From Dermacentor variabilis (taxonomy: Eukaryota > Arthropoda > Arachnida > Ixodida > Ixodidae), in the NCBI RefSeq assembly GCF_050947875.1, contig NC_134570.1:227649265-227713264 (forward strand): 64,000 nt of DNA. Direction: 5' to 3'. A model generated the notes under the pieces. That model was not told where the DNA came from, searched no databases, and was given only the letters and a program-made list of their open reading frames with translations. Shown piece after piece: positions 20,825-33,204 of the stretch (positions are counted from its first letter, which is position 1; each line of letters opens with the position of its first letter). Position numbers and translations under genes: made by a program.

Positions 20825-20990
20825 CGGCGGCCGCATTTCGATGGGGGCGAAATGCGAAAACACCCGTGTACTTAGATTTACGTGCACGTTAAAGGACCCA
20901 AGGTGGTTGAAATTTCTGGAGTCCTCCACAACGGCGCGCCTCGTAATCAGAAAGTGGTTGTGACACGTAAAACCCCATAATTTAATTTTT
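20825..20990 (+). repeat. Tick-type SINE, 5'-truncated
   Basis: The segment contains GCATTTCGATGGGGGCGAAA, CCGTGTACTTAGATTT, TGCACGTTAAAGGACCC and GACACGTAAAACCCCATAAT. These match the body and tail of the fuller SINE at 55645-55872. The tRNA-like head is missing. The family resembles Ruka SINEs of ixodid ticks (from memory, not searched). Confidence 0.85.
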
Positions 20991-21833
20991 TAATATATTG
21001 CAATTCGTAAATATTACAAAGTACTGAATAGCTTTTTTTCTAAGTATCCTCCTCTCCCACTGAATGGAAGTGATCAACAAGGAAAAAACCTATGAACACC
21101 AACATACTTTCAAGCCTTGCTAATCTGCACAAGCTTAGGTAGTACCCTTTTGAAGTAGACATACTGCAGTCTGTCTACAAGTGCCTGAATATTCTCGGTG
21201 TCTCTCGGCACATTAAGACAAGGCTCTCGACTTTCGAATATACTATAAAATGACACAGATTCATGTTAAGGAGGAGCAGGGTTCGGCGAGGAGCGTGCCT
21301 CGGTCACATGGAACGCTTTCGTTGTCTTTTAGCGCACGCAGTTCTTTAGAAGGGTGAGCTAGTGGACTTACTTGCAGCATCAGTGCAAGTAGAGCCTTTG
21401 TAAAAAATTTCAAGCAGACGGGGTTCGCTTCCGAGCCGCACCACGTAGCTCGTAATGCATTTCCAGCGTTCCATATCTCTTGAAGGTAAGATTTTTGGTT
21501 CCGCTACCTCCAATGGGCTCAACGCCCAAAATTGCTACAGGAGCCCCACTACACGGCCTTGAAGCAAACCCCGTGAGCTCTGAGCTTTTGTCAAAGGCTG
21601 TCCCTAGTAAAAGTGCAGTTCTAGTTCATGTACCTAATACCAACTTTCCGAGAACTTGAGAGAAGCGCCAATAGGTCATGCAAACTTTGTGCACGGCAAC
21701 CCAGTCTTCAGGCAGCAGTAGCCACCCCCCCCCCCGCTTAAAAAAAAATACATGAATATGCATGACACAACTAATTTTATTCACATATACTGTGCCCCAC
21801 TCAGTCCTCAACAAAATCTTGCATCTCAATTCT
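20991..21833. other. No recognisable gene; region 3' of the P-element-like gene
   Basis: This region contains a pyrimidine run near 21050 and a C-run at 21725-21736. A possible small minus-strand exon lies near 21362-21385 between a TTTTTTACAAAG acceptor-like and a GTAAGT donor-like site, unsupported by any coding match. It may hold the 3' end of the transposon that carries the neighbouring gene. Confidence 0.35.
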
Positions 21834-24800
21834 CTACACACGGCTCAACTTTAAGTGCTGCTGTGCTTTCCTTCGGGCGAAGTCACGAGACTTGTTGAGA
21901 CCTTTGACAAAAAAATGCATTCTGGTCACAAGATAAAACCCAGTCAAACTTGAGGTGAGCTCCTTGAAGTGCTGATCGCATCCAATACGGTCCATGCCTG
22001 TCTTGTTCAGAAGAGCAAGCACATCCATGATGCTGTCATGATGCAGTTCTCCAGAGCTAAAACATCCTGTGAAAACGTCCTCAAGCTGACTGATAAAATT
22101 GAAGAGGCTCAATGCGGGGTAGAGCAAGCCATCAAAATCGCATGCTTTTGTAAATGTGGCAGCATTTAAATTTTTGCCATCGCGAGCTGGTAACAGAAGC
22201 TGATCCATGCACACACGACATTTTGTTTTCAAGATACACTTTCTTGCAACATACCCTGCAATATAGTACGTAAGCCTTGAGTCACTCCTCTGATTGTTAT
22301 AAGAATGTTCAGTCATAGCTTCTTTATTGTTAAGAGCTCTTTCAGCTTTATCAAGATTACTCATGTTGATCAGCATATCAATAAGTTTCTGCTGCTTGTG
22401 AGAACCTGCCGCTTGGTCCTTGACTGATACAAGCGAGCTAACCATAACCTCAGGCACATTTGACCCAGCGACGCTCTTTGCCAGATTGTAATAATTGAGG
22501 CAGTTGATGCTTATTAGGAATTGCTGTGGGCTTGGGTGGGCATTACAGCCTGACGACTGCCTTACTATACCGAATGTGCTCTCGAGCTTGTCTTTGCTCA
22601 GGCGTGATGTCATCACATATGAAAAGCCAAGCTCTGAATTTGCATACTTCAACAGCTCCAAGGTACTTGTAAGAGTGACTCTCAGTCCTTCAGCTGTTGA
22701 TTCACTCAGGAACTTCCCCTTCTTTGCATGAGCTTCCCACTTATTCAAGAAGTCCAGGAAATTAACAAGCTCCTGCACTGCAGGTGAGTCAGGCTTCAAA
22801 GCTTCAGATGGGAAACGTGACGTCATTGTGGTGATCAGGGACTCCATCCTCCTGTAGAAAAGTAACCATAATTGGTTTTAAGGTTGCTGAATTGATCGTA
22901 TCAATCATGAAAAGGGTGTGACATTGCAGATAAAGAAAATGCCAAAAACATCCAAGTACTGCAGAAGGAAATGAAAATGCTATATTGAATTATACCCACA
23001 GTAGCTGCAATTCGAAGAAAAACGTGAAATGCAAAATAGCCCATGTGCTGTACGACATGAGTGCCCTTTAAACATCCCTAAGTGGGGATCTCATATAACC
23101 CATGTCGCTTTTGGATGTTGGAATATATAGGCCTTTTACAAAGGTACAGGATGAGAATGCAAAAGCAAGCGTAAGATGATAATAATTTCGAATATCAAAA
23201 GGAGGGCTGAATTAACAATACACACCGGAAGAACATCTGTGTTGCTGCAATGTTTCCACAACGTTTTTCAAGCTGGGGCTTGTAGAGATGCAGGCCTCTT
23301 AGAGTGTCCGAGCTGAACAGCTGAAAAGCATAGGACACTCTCATCTTCTCGAAGTTGTTAGGCTCAAGATGCACTTTTGTCAGTCGGGGCATTGCCTTCA
23401 GTGTTATATTGTTTGCATCTAGATTGAGGGCTTCCTTAAGTGGATCCAGGGATACCTATATAAAAAAATCAAAATGAAGACGAACAGGAATGAGCTATTA
23501 CATATCGTGTTGTGATGCAAATGCAAAATAAATGTTCACGTTCATATGAACCACAAGCGCTCAACACACTTTATAGCCATATTATAGACAGTCATGTCTG
23601 CGCCAGGACGCAAAACATGGTGCACCAAAGCTATAGTCATGCCTACTATTGTTTATTACGAGAATAGAACTTACTGTTCCATCTGGTGTGTCGAAGGTTG
23701 TTTGCAGAAGCCGATTGCGAAGGTTCTTCACCAGATGAGGAAAGTCCGACAGGAAATGTAGGAAACGTTTGTTGTCCAATGGGTGGACCCTCTTTGCTAC
23801 TATTTCTTTTGCTGTTGCCTTCACACCCATCACTCGCCACATCTTCCGATTCCATGACGCAGCATCACATGTTACATAATCAACAAACAGACCTGCTTGC
23901 TCAGCGAGAACTGTGGCGTCAAGGATAATCTTTGCAAGAAGATCTCCTTTGATGTTGGTATGGGTTGCAAATGTGCCCAAGATCTGAGTCCACTTTCCAA
24001 CTAAAGGAACGAACATAACGACAAGCCCATGATTTGACAGCAAGTGTACCTGCTCTTTCGGTGTGTAGGGGCCCAAATCCACGAAGCCAGCAACTTTGCC
24101 AGCACTGTCAACGGAAAGGTGCTCGGATAGAGACATCTCGTCTACAATCAGCCCGCCGTGACACCTGAAAGGGTCCATTAAAGAGGTTTTCTCCTTCAGT
24201 GCTTCCAGCATGTTCTGATTGAACCCAAAACTGCCCATGTAATATGACAAGTACTTTCTGATGGTACATCTGCTTGGAAGCACTAGGATCTTTTGTCTGC
24301 GGATGTATTCATAAAGCCTAGGGCTTCGCATCTTCAGGAGAATGCATTCAAGCATCCACTGTTTGTGGTATGGCATGCCTCGGGTGCTTTTTCTTTTTGC
24401 AGCTTGAAAGCACTGCTTTACAGCTAGCTGTTGCTTAGCGGTCAAAGATTGAATTCTGTCCTGCAGAATGCTCTCGGCGGTAGCTGCAGCAGCTTTCTTC
24501 ATGCTGGCGATAACACAACTTAGCGTTTTAACCTTTGATGCAAGTCTGTTAGCTTTTTTGTTCGAAGCTCGGAGTTTGCACAAATTGCTGCGAGTAGTTT
24601 TCCTCACTCGGCATTTCAGGCGTGACTTTCTCGTCTGCAGGGTCTTGCGCAGGTACTTGCAGTGTATGCAAGGCAACCCTGTAAAAAATAGAAAAAGAAT
24701 CGGATCCTTCAAATGCCTTACAAAATGTGATACAGCAGTCTTTAACATTTCTTGTCACGTGATTAAATTTACTGAAGCGGGCATGATCATATAAAGAACT

Positions 24801-25768
24801 TATTTGGAGTAGTTTTACTTAAATTTATCTCCATGGAGTGCTCTGCATTTCGTGAAATAATGAACATTTCAATCTTACCTGCATCTGGTGATCTCCCTAA
24901 GCAGTTCACACTGAAGAGGGCTCCTCTTCTTGTCTGGATTTGTGCATGAAGAGCTTTTGTGAGTTCACACGAAGCCACAAACGACGCTTCCGCCGCTCCA
25001 CAGCACACAGGAATTTTTGCAGCTCTTTGCAAGAGCTCTGTTGCTTCTTGCACGGTCATCAAACGACACTTATTTACGAGCTTTCCTGACACAAACACTT
25101 TACACTCGACGCTGTCCTGGCTTGAACAATAAAAAAGACACGGCTCTATCAATTGCGAGCTCGTTTGAGCGGGAGTCCAGTGTGTAGGGCACATATGACA
25201 CTCCAGGAAAATTTTGAAATTCATGCGGTGCCCATGACTTCGAAGGAAGCGCAAGCTTGCAAAGATCAGCTAGACCAACGCAGTCAGCACTAGCATCGTT
25301 TCCTTCGTGTCCCACTGCACCACGATCAACGTCGCCTGATTGAGTAGGAGATAAAACATCCGTGCGACGACGCTTTATCTTCTTTTCAGGAGTCACTATT
25401 TGTCGTCGTTTCCTCTCTGGCCTCGGTGCCGGGGTTTTCACGCTCAGGTAGCTGGGCAAGTTCGGCAAGATTGTCGGCACCGCATCGGGGGAAAGAGTAG
25501 GTGATCCTCTAGGAATTGGCACTTCAGCACCATTCAAAATGTGCACATAGTCTCTTACAATGAAACGCGACTCAAAATGCAGCTCGCACACTGCACAGTC
25601 GACGTCCAGTGGTTTGTCAGACCTGTGTAAATTCCGTTGCCAAACCAGTCGCCGTTCTTCGTCAGCTGGAGCTTTGAAAAGGGACAGCTTGGGGTTATGT
25701 CCTGTTCGAGCATATCCCGTCTTGCACCCAGGCGCGTAAGAGTGATTTAGCCGTCGCTTGGGAGGCAT
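21834..25768 (-). CDS. P-element-like (THAP9-type) transposase, four exons, nearly intact
   Basis: This is a spliced minus-strand gene of about 1,046 codons. Exons are 25768-24879, 24678-23675, 23455-23226 and 22851-21834. Every junction has GT/AG borders and the phases agree. Exon 1 carries a THAP domain (YAPGCKTGY to CAVCELHFESRF); the position usually held by the first zinc Cys appears to be Tyr/Ala. A Lys-rich tail follows, then a domain with VECKVFVSGKLV. Exon 2 opens with CIHCKYL and a basic coiled coil, then the RNase H-like core: GGLIVDEMSL, VTCDAASWNRKMW and FPHLVKNLRNRLL. Exon 4 has SRLSKDKLESTFGIVRQSSG and the C-terminal YIAGYVARKC...CRVC. The only break is one extra base in the A-run 25131-25136 (minus T-run). 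That could be a real lesion or an assembly error. Expected role: THAP-guided DNA transposition, or a domesticated host function. No terminal repeats were found. Confidence 0.88.
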
Positions 25769-25769
25769 C

Positions 25770-26310
25770 ACAGATGAACAGCAGGCCCGCAGAGATTTCT
25801 CGATAGGAAGAACTGCCAACACCAAGCACAACTACCATTCCCAGCAAGCAAGGCTCTTCAAGTGCGGTCGACGACAGCGCCACCGTAACTTTCTACGCAA
25901 GCGGGGGCCCCGGCTAACAATAGAACCGGTCTCCGCTCCTTCCACTCAATATTCTAGTACACTCTAGCCATGGTACGGTCGCGCGATGTAGGTGTTTCGT
26001 GGCGTACTGTAGCAGTAATCTTGCTGTTTTTGCTGCTATTTATTCTTATGCTGTGTTGTGGCTAATTCATCGATGCAAGCCAACCAGCAAGGTGTTTGCG
26101 AAGCCCACGGTGCTTTCTTCGTTCCGTGATGTGAGCGTTTCTGGAACTTCTCTGCCAGCTGCGCTGCAGTGACGTGTGAAGTGATTTAATATTGACACTG
26201 TCCGTGTTTTAAACTGCACAAATAGCGAACACCTGTTCCTCAAGACTGCTATGCGCAGAAGTTTTCTCTATCTCCAAACTATAATAAAAGGTATGTTCTT
26301 TTCCATCATT
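25770..26310. other. 5' flank of the P-element-like gene, no gene seen
   Basis: This is the upstream region of the transposase gene, up to the tail of the I-clade LINE. Alternative upstream Mets are in frame (up to 25831), but the Met at 25768 directly precedes the THAP start and is preferred. No clear TATA box or terminal inverted repeat was found. Confidence 0.35.
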
Positions 26311-26365
26311 TTGCATTCATTCATTCATTCACAAAACTTTATTAGTGTCCTGAAGCCCGGTCTTT

Positions 26366-29300
26366 TCAGACCGAGGCGGGCCGCGTCCACGTCGGCACCG
26401 CCAGGCCGAGCCTTATGGCGTCATCGTGGACCCACTGGACAGCCCGTAGCTGATCTTTATATGAAGAGCTTGTTATCAACTTGTGCCAGTAAAGCCATCT
26501 TTCTTCGGGGTCGGCGAGAGTCGCAGGACAGCCCGCCAGCATGTGTCTGATGTCAATGATGCCATCGCACACGTTACATTCTTTCCTAATTTCTCTTTCG
26601 GGGTGAATTTTATTTATGAAATACGGAGTGGGGTACGTCCCGGTTTGCAGTAAACGTAGCGTGACTGCCTGAGCCCTGTTCAATTTTACGTGTGGCAGAG
26701 GGAATCGCCTACGCCCCAAGTAGTAATATTTAGTGATGTCGTTGTAAGTTAGTAAGTGATCTTCATGCTCCCCGGAATGGTAGTGGGCGTCGGTTCGGTT
26801 CTGACCGGCACGGCAAGCAAGTCCTCGTGCCAGGTCGTTCGTCACCTCGTTGAGGTTGGGCCGAGCCTCGTCCACTTGTCCCATATGTGCAGGAAACCAT
26901 CGGATTTCAGTTTTGATAGTTTCGACCTTGTCGATAATTTTAGCCGCAGTCCCAGCTACATAGCCTTTGTCAAAGCTCTTTATTGCTGCTTTGGAATCGC
27001 TATAGATGAAAGACCATTTACGGTTCCTGATGGCTAGAGCAATCGCGGCTTGCTCCGCCACCGTGGAATCCTTAGTGAAGATGGTGACGGCGTCCCGTAC
27101 CTCGCTCCGGCTGTCGACCACCACGGCGGTGTAGGCCTCTTTGCCTTTGACCCAGGCAGCGTCTACAAGGGCCGCCTGTTGTCCTAGCCGTTCAATTTCT
27201 TTCAACAAAGCTTTCGCTCTCGCTTTTCTCCTGCTAACATTGTGTTCCGGGTGCATATTTCTCGGGAGGGGGGTGGTTCTGATCGCGTCTCTAAGGTTCG
27301 CGCTCAATTCTACCTTGGATTCCTTCGGGTTCATCGATCTATTTGGGTCTGTCCCTATCGCTTTGAGTATAAGCCTGCCCGCTCGCGTTTTCGTCAGTCT
27401 TTCCTGCTGCGCCATCTGTTGCGCTTCCTCCATCTCTTCTATCGTATTGCGCACGCCTAGGCTCATGAGCTTCATGTTCGAGGTGCTGATGGGTATACCT
27501 AGGGTAGCCTTCACTAACTTTCTGATCATAGTGTTTAGCTTGTTCAGCTCGGCCTGCGACCATTTAAATAGACCTGCCACGTAGGTGAAGTGACAGAGAG
27601 CGAAGGCGTGCACTAGCCTTAGAGCGCTGTCCTCACCCAGGCCTCTGTGTCTGTTGCTGATTCTCTTTAGTAACCTGATGACTTGCATGGTCCGTCTTGT
27701 TTGAAATGTGTTGAATGGCATTCAGGTTGGTACCTCCCGATGCTATGTGGAAGCCTAAAACTTTAATCTTTTCCACCTGCTTGATCGCGGATCCGTCGTG
27801 ATAGCGTAAGATAATCTTGGGTTCCTCCCCGGGGACGTAACCCCTGGGTCGTCGACCCCTGCGCCGATGTTTTAGGACCAAAAGCTCCGACTTTGCCGCC
27901 GAACAGTTGAGTCCCATCTCGCCTAGCGTGCTTTCCACGGCGTGTATGCTTTCCTGTAGTCTGGTCTCCGTTTGGCCTACGTTACCGTTGGCGCTCCATA
28001 TGGTTATGTCATCGGCGTATATTGCAAAGTGTATACCTTCTATACTCTCCAGTTTCCTCGCGACTCTGGTCATTGCTAGATTAGATAGCATGGGCGAAAG
28101 TACGGCCCCTTGCGGGGTGCCCCTGTTTCCTAGGTTCATCACCTTCGATTTTAGTTCTCCTAGCGTGAGGCTCGCTTGCCTACCGCCCAGAAACGCCTTG
28201 ACTACACTGTATAGCCGCTCGCCCAACCCCAGCTCGGACAGGACCTCGAGGATGGCCTTGTGCTCTATGCGATCAAAAGCTTTTTCGACGTCTAGTCCCA
28301 GAATCGCTCTCGCGTGCACCGGGCTAACGTGTATGAGCTGGTGTTTGATCAGGAGCATGGCGTCCTGAGTCGATAGTCCGGGGCGGAAACCGATCACGTT
28401 ATACGGGAGTATGTCATTTTGCTCGACGTATCTAGTGAGTCTGTTAAGAATAACGTGTTCCATAGCTTTACCTATGCACGATGTAAGCGAGATTGGACAT
28501 AGGTTATCCAGATGGAGTGGTTTGCCCGGTTTTGGTATGAGGATGGTGTTAGCTATCTTCCATTCCTCCGGATAGTCTCCCTTTCTCCACAACTCGGTGA
28601 AATGATCCGTCAGGAAAGTGATCGACTCATCGCCTAGATTCATTAAGAGTTTGTTGGTAATACCGTCGGGTCCGGCTGCCGATCTACTAGAGAGACCATG
28701 GAGGGCGGCCCGTACCTCACCCTCGGTGAAATCGCGGTCCATTTCCTTGCACGGTCCTCCCATGTACTCCACGCGTTCGTCGCTATCGCCCGGTTTTTGA
28801 GCGGGAGATATTTGTCCGCGAGCTGTCTCATGACTACCTCCTGAGTCGTGTACTGGCTGACTTGATGTACCAGTTTTGCAATTGCCGTTCTCTTGTTTGA
28901 CTTAGTGTCGCTCTCGTTCAATAGATGTTTGAGGATGTTCCAACTGCCTCCATGTTTAATTCTGCCGTCTGCCAAGTGGCAAACTTCGTCCCACTGCTGT
29001 TTCACGAGCGTTCTCGAATGCTCCTCGATCTGTCTGTTTAGCAACGCTATCTTTTTCCTGAGCTTTCGGTTCAGTCTTTGCGTTTTCCATCTTTGCAGAA
29101 TGGATTGTTTGGCCTCGATCAGATGCGCGAGCCTACTGTCTATGCTCTCTATGTTTTCTTCGGTCTTAATTTCTTTAGTGGCCTCCCTGAGGTCCTCTTC
29201 GAGCTGGTTGATCCAGGTCTGGAAGGACTGTCTGCCCGCTTCTATCGGTTCCGATTCTAATCTCTTCGCTCTAACATTCCTAAAAAGGTCCCAGTCCGTG

Positions 29301-30013
29301 CACCGAAAGGTTCTAGTCTCTTGTTTCGGCATACCTATACCTATGTGTATGATATAGTGGTCGCTGCCTAGATCAGTGCCCGAGTTTTCCCAACTAGCTT
29401 CTTTCGAGTTGTTGACAAAAGTTAGGTCGGGCGTAGAGTCCCTGCACGTGGACGTGCCACAGCGGGTGGGGAAAGCCGGATCGGTGATCAGGCACAGTCC
29501 CAGGTCCGTGGCAAGGTTCCATAACCCCTCACCTTTCTTTGTATTCCAAGCATATCCCCACGCTTGGTAGGGGGCATTAAAGTCCCCTCCGATGATGAGC
29601 GGGGAGCTCTTTGCGACTGCGAGTGCCTTGTTGAAAAGTGCCCTAAAGCTTTGTTTCTTGTAGGTGGGACTGCTATAAATGTTTAAGCAGAAGATACTCT
29701 GCGCCCTGCCCTTGTGCCTTTTGAGTACGACTTCTACTAGGATATACTCGATTTTACTCAATCCGAGATGGATATCGCGTTCGATAAAGGGTAGCTTTTT
29801 GTCAACGAGGGTGGCCAATCCCCTCCCGGAATCTTTTTCTCTACATACCGATTTGAACCCGGTTAGCTTTACTTCGTCCGGTAAAGTTTCCTGCAGCATA
29901 ATTACTTTTGCTTTGACCCCCATCGATCTAATTAATTGGCGCAGCGATGCCTTTTTGTGGTGGAATCCGCGACAATTCCACTGCCACACACTAAAACTGC
30001 GGGCGCTATGCAT
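26366..30013 (-). pseudogene. LINE copy 1 ORF2: endonuclease, RT, RNase H
   Basis: The ORF starts at the Met at 30013 (SVWQWNCRGFHHKK). The endonuclease shows IIGGDFNAPYQAWGY, STPDLTFVNN and LGSDHYIIHIG. A frameshift near 28770 leads into the RT domain (28772-27633), with AAGPDGITNKLL, ILIPKPGKPLHLDNL, GTPQGAVLSPMLSNL and the intact catalytic FAIYADDITIW. A second shift near 27715 leads to the RNase H part (27721-26366), with YSDSKAAIKSF and WFPAHMGQVDEA. The last part, with ECNVCDGIIDIRHMLAGCPA, is the C-terminal zinc motif. Two shifts mean no single protein is made, but all catalytic motifs I looked for remain. The RT nicks the target with the endonuclease and copies element RNA by target-primed reverse transcription. 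Confidence 0.85.
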
Positions 30014-31608
30014 GATTATTGAATAGGTTAATTTTGCTGTTACCCGCGATCGATCTCTTTGGAGCGCCCCCTGATGTTCCGGAGGGCGATTTTACGCTTT
30101 CTGATTCTGACGGCAAGAATTCGTCGTCGTCGCATTTCGTTTCGAGTTTCTTGAATCGCTGTTCGGCCGTTAACCTTCATTTCCATAGTTTATCCACTTT
30201 AAAGTTAGTCCTTTCCGTCGTCTCTCTAATTTCTTTGATTACCTCTTTCAGCTCGCTGAGGACTGAGAAAACCGAGTCAGTTTCGGGGCTTACTGCTCTT
30301 TTTTTCGGGGCGGGGGAGTTATCTCCCTCGCTTGGTTCGTTGCTTTGACCTACTGGTCTGGCTACTGCTACGCTGGCAGGGCTCGGCTGTGCCTTCTTTT
30401 TCAGTTCTGCTACCTGTTTGGTCAGCTCTTCATTAGCTTTACGCAAAGAGTTTACCTCCCTAATCAACTGTTCTGTTCTGGCATCATTGCTTTCAGTCAC
30501 CGCCGGCGTAGTGGCGCCACCGACGATTCTCACCGTACCTTTGACTTTATCCGCCCAGGCGGTCCCAACTGTCGGCTTGGCACCAGGTGTTCCATCTTCT
30601 AAGCGCGCCTGCGCTCCTCCCGACTTGGAGCGGCTTCTCTCCCTCGCGGCCGATCGCGACCGGGCGCGTTCCCTTCGGCGAGCTCGTACCACATAGGGTG
30701 TTTCAAATCTCTGCTTGCACGCCTTGTCTCCGGTGGGATGGTCTCCTCCACAGAACTTGCACTTGGGCGTGCAAACGTGGTCCGCTCGTGCGTTGGGGGC
30801 TCCACACCCTCTACACTGAACAGAGTCCGGCGTAGGGCACACGTCCGAGCGGTGTCCTACCCTACCACAAGTAAAGCACACATCAAATTGTTTCCTGTAC
30901 AGATAACATCTCAACAAGGTCGGCCCGTAGCGCACAAAGTTTGGCACTCTCAGTCCATCGAAGAGGACGATGACTGAGCCCGACGTCTTGATGCGCTTGG
31001 CGGCCAAGGCGAGCGGGTTGCGCTCGTGCACGATATTCCGTGTGATTGTAGACTGGGAGTCCCTGATGTCGACTTGTCTAATCACCCCTTTGCACGTGGC
31101 GTGCGGGGCCGTCGCGTACGCATTGACCTCGTACTCCGTTTCCACGATTTTGAAGGACTTGATTCTCACGTGCCTTGCCGCATGGTCTGGTTCAGGCGTG
31201 CTCACCACCACGATATTTTGTGTGAAGTTGGGGCCCACCATATGTCTTCACTTGCTTGCTCTGCAGTTAGGCCTGAAGCCTCGATCACTGCAGTTCCAAT
31301 AGCGGTGGTACTTACTTTGCTCAAATTTAGTCCTCCTCGTGGCCTGATGATAATTTTCCGATGCTCCTCGGGCATTTGGGGCATCCTTGAGGCCTTGACT
31401 ATACGATACTTGATCGAGCCGATGTTGGTGGCGGGTCCCTTGCTGCCGCCGGTAGCGGCGTCTCCGCCGGACGCTTGCGAGGTACTTGGCGTCGCGTTCG
31501 CCGCGTTGCTGCTCTTCTTTCCAGCACGGGATCGTCGTCCAGTAGCCACTTGCCAACCGAAACTTCCTCGTTGTTGTCCTCTTCCTCTTCCATACGGGAG
31601 TCTGCCAT
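30006..31608 (-). pseudogene. LINE copy 1 ORF1: Gag-like protein with three CCHC knuckles
   Basis: This is the nucleic-acid-binding ORF1 protein of the LINE. It starts at Met 31608 with an acidic N-terminus. The frame shifts near 31550 and near 31210-31240. The main domain is open at 30177-31241, with VKGVIRQ-like RRM-type sequence and three knuckles: CFTCGRVGHRSDVC, CRGCGAPNARADHVC and CKFCGGDHPTGDKAC. An Arg/Ser-rich segment and a coiled coil (SLRKANEELTKQVAELKKKA) follow. A TGA at 30177-30179 interrupts the C-terminus, but the frame continues to a TAG at 30006-30008. The end overlaps the ORF2 start by 8 nt in ATGCATAG. Decayed but clearly recognisable. Confidence 0.82.
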
Positions 31609-31699
31609 GTCCCCCTGGCACGTAGGCCGGCAAGGCCTAATGGGCACTGCTCCTCGCTAGGGTTAGCTCCGCACGTAGTGGGATGAACAGAGAAAGTCC

Positions 31700-33200
31700 A
31701 AGAAAATTGTCAAAAATTGGTTCGCACCTCGAAACTTCGTATCAGTCGAGTCTGGGCAACTTCACGAATCTGATGATGTGCTTGAAATTGTCGTACCTCG
31801 AAAAATTGGCCAGCGGAACATCGAAAAAGACGGAGCCGATGTGAGAGACGTGTCTGCTCCGTGCTCTTCTTCTTCCATCATTTTTCATAAACACATTATT
31901 TTGATGTTATTTAATTTCCGTTACTTACGCCGCATTTTCGCAGGTTATTATAGCGCGAACTGTAACGACGTGAAATGTATTAAGAACGATTATCTTACAT
32001 TTGTCAACTGCCTCGCGTCATGCGGTTCGCTTGAAGTTGCTATAAACAAGAAACGTACAAATACTTCGTTTTCACAGCGTTCGCAATGACTTAATGTCTT
32101 TTAAATATTGTCTGATCATGAAATCATTCTTTGCTCTTTCCTACTCTGGCTGCACAGGATGAGAGATAGTAAAATATTGAGCGTATAGTTTCACAGTTCA
32201 CAATTACATATGTTTCAGCGAACCGGTTTACAATGACGTAGGTTGCACTGGTTAGACAAGTGCTAATGTGAAAGAAAATAATTCGCACTTGTTTAACCAT
32301 TGCAACCAATGTCATTGTGAACCGGTATTTTTTGACACTGATATTTTGTTTTCGAGTAAAAATAAACGATCACGTCAAATTACAGAAGCATTCCATATAA
32401 TAAGGCCTGCTTAAAAATGCGTCAGTCAGCCATTGGTTGCTAACACTGACAAAGCATTTGTATTCTTGAATACAGCTTGAAGCTCTGTAATCTGTTTATA
32501 TAAAATTGGATGACACGTTTTGCACATGCTCTGTGCAGCTAGCTGGCGCTGTTACGTTCAGTCCTTCCAAAAATAACCAGCTGTGAGTAAGCGCTCGCGT
32601 GTCCACCGTCTCTGCGTACGTGTCTATTGTGCGCGCTACAAATTTCACCATGAATAAGCCATGTAATTAACTTTTTGAGTGAGTAACTCATTTCTGCAGA
32701 TAATTGGTAGAGAAAACATTTTGGACACTTTCCTAATTTTAATAACAGGTAGTAAATACAGCGCAGCAAAGGATATGCATTGCAAAATGTTCCCAATCCT
32801 TGCCATCTCCTCTGCAAGTAAACAGGGATGACGGTTACAGTTTTAGAATTCATGTGAACTTTGTTAAAAAGGTGTTCTGTGTATGTGATATGCTAACCTG
32901 AACATGATGTTAACGCTGGCCATCTTGTTTTTGTGCAGGGTTGGTTGAATCTGCAAACATTCCGAGACATCAGCTCTGAATGTAAAAAATACATTATAAT
33001 CGATGCTTGCTAGAGATTATGCGACAGCTACCATGCCGTAATCAACTAAGTCATTATTCATTTATTATTTTTATTAATTTCTCTACTACTTCTCTCACAA
33101 TTCTGTGTAAATATTTTTTTTGTGTGAATAATCTTCTTTCAGTGCAAACCTGCATTGGTTTTCCATGTACATGCACCAACATGTTCACTCATTCTAACAA
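31700..33200. other. AT-rich spacer between two LINEs, no gene
   Basis: No supported gene is seen. Short open frames (31778-32089 plus, 32539-32853 minus) have no recognisable motif. A hairpin-forming repeat lies at 32221-32326. Confidence 0.4.
32221..32326. repeat. Imperfect inverted repeat (hairpin), ~43-bp arms
   Basis: The left arm starts AACCGGTTTACAATGAC and ends GACAAGTGC at 32263. The right arm starts GCACTTGTTTAACCATTGC at 32285 and ends at 32326 with ACCGGT. About 37 of 43 positions pair across a 21-nt loop. It may be a miniature foldback element. The stretch just left (32200-32215) repeats part of the arm. Confidence 0.75.
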
Positions 33201-33204
33201 ATTT

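Larger units (their letters stand above)
26314..31690 (-). mobile_element. I-clade LINE, copy 1, near full length
   Basis: This is a non-LTR retrotransposon with the I-clade layout: ORF1 with CCHC knuckles, then ORF2 with APE endonuclease, RT, RNase H and a C-terminal Cys/His motif. The 3' end on the minus strand is a (GAATGAAT)-type tetranucleotide tail at 26314-26333. The 5' end lies somewhere between the ORF1 start at 31608 and about 31700. It is 5.3 kb long with both ORFs represented, so it is much less truncated than most copies here. A related copy in the same orientation lies at 33985-39490. Confidence 0.85.

Noticed and set aside
27907..28368. Plus-strand frames opposite the LINE RT, e.g. 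153 codons
   Set aside because: Antisense shadows of strongly coding LINE sequence; the minus frame has all RT motifs.
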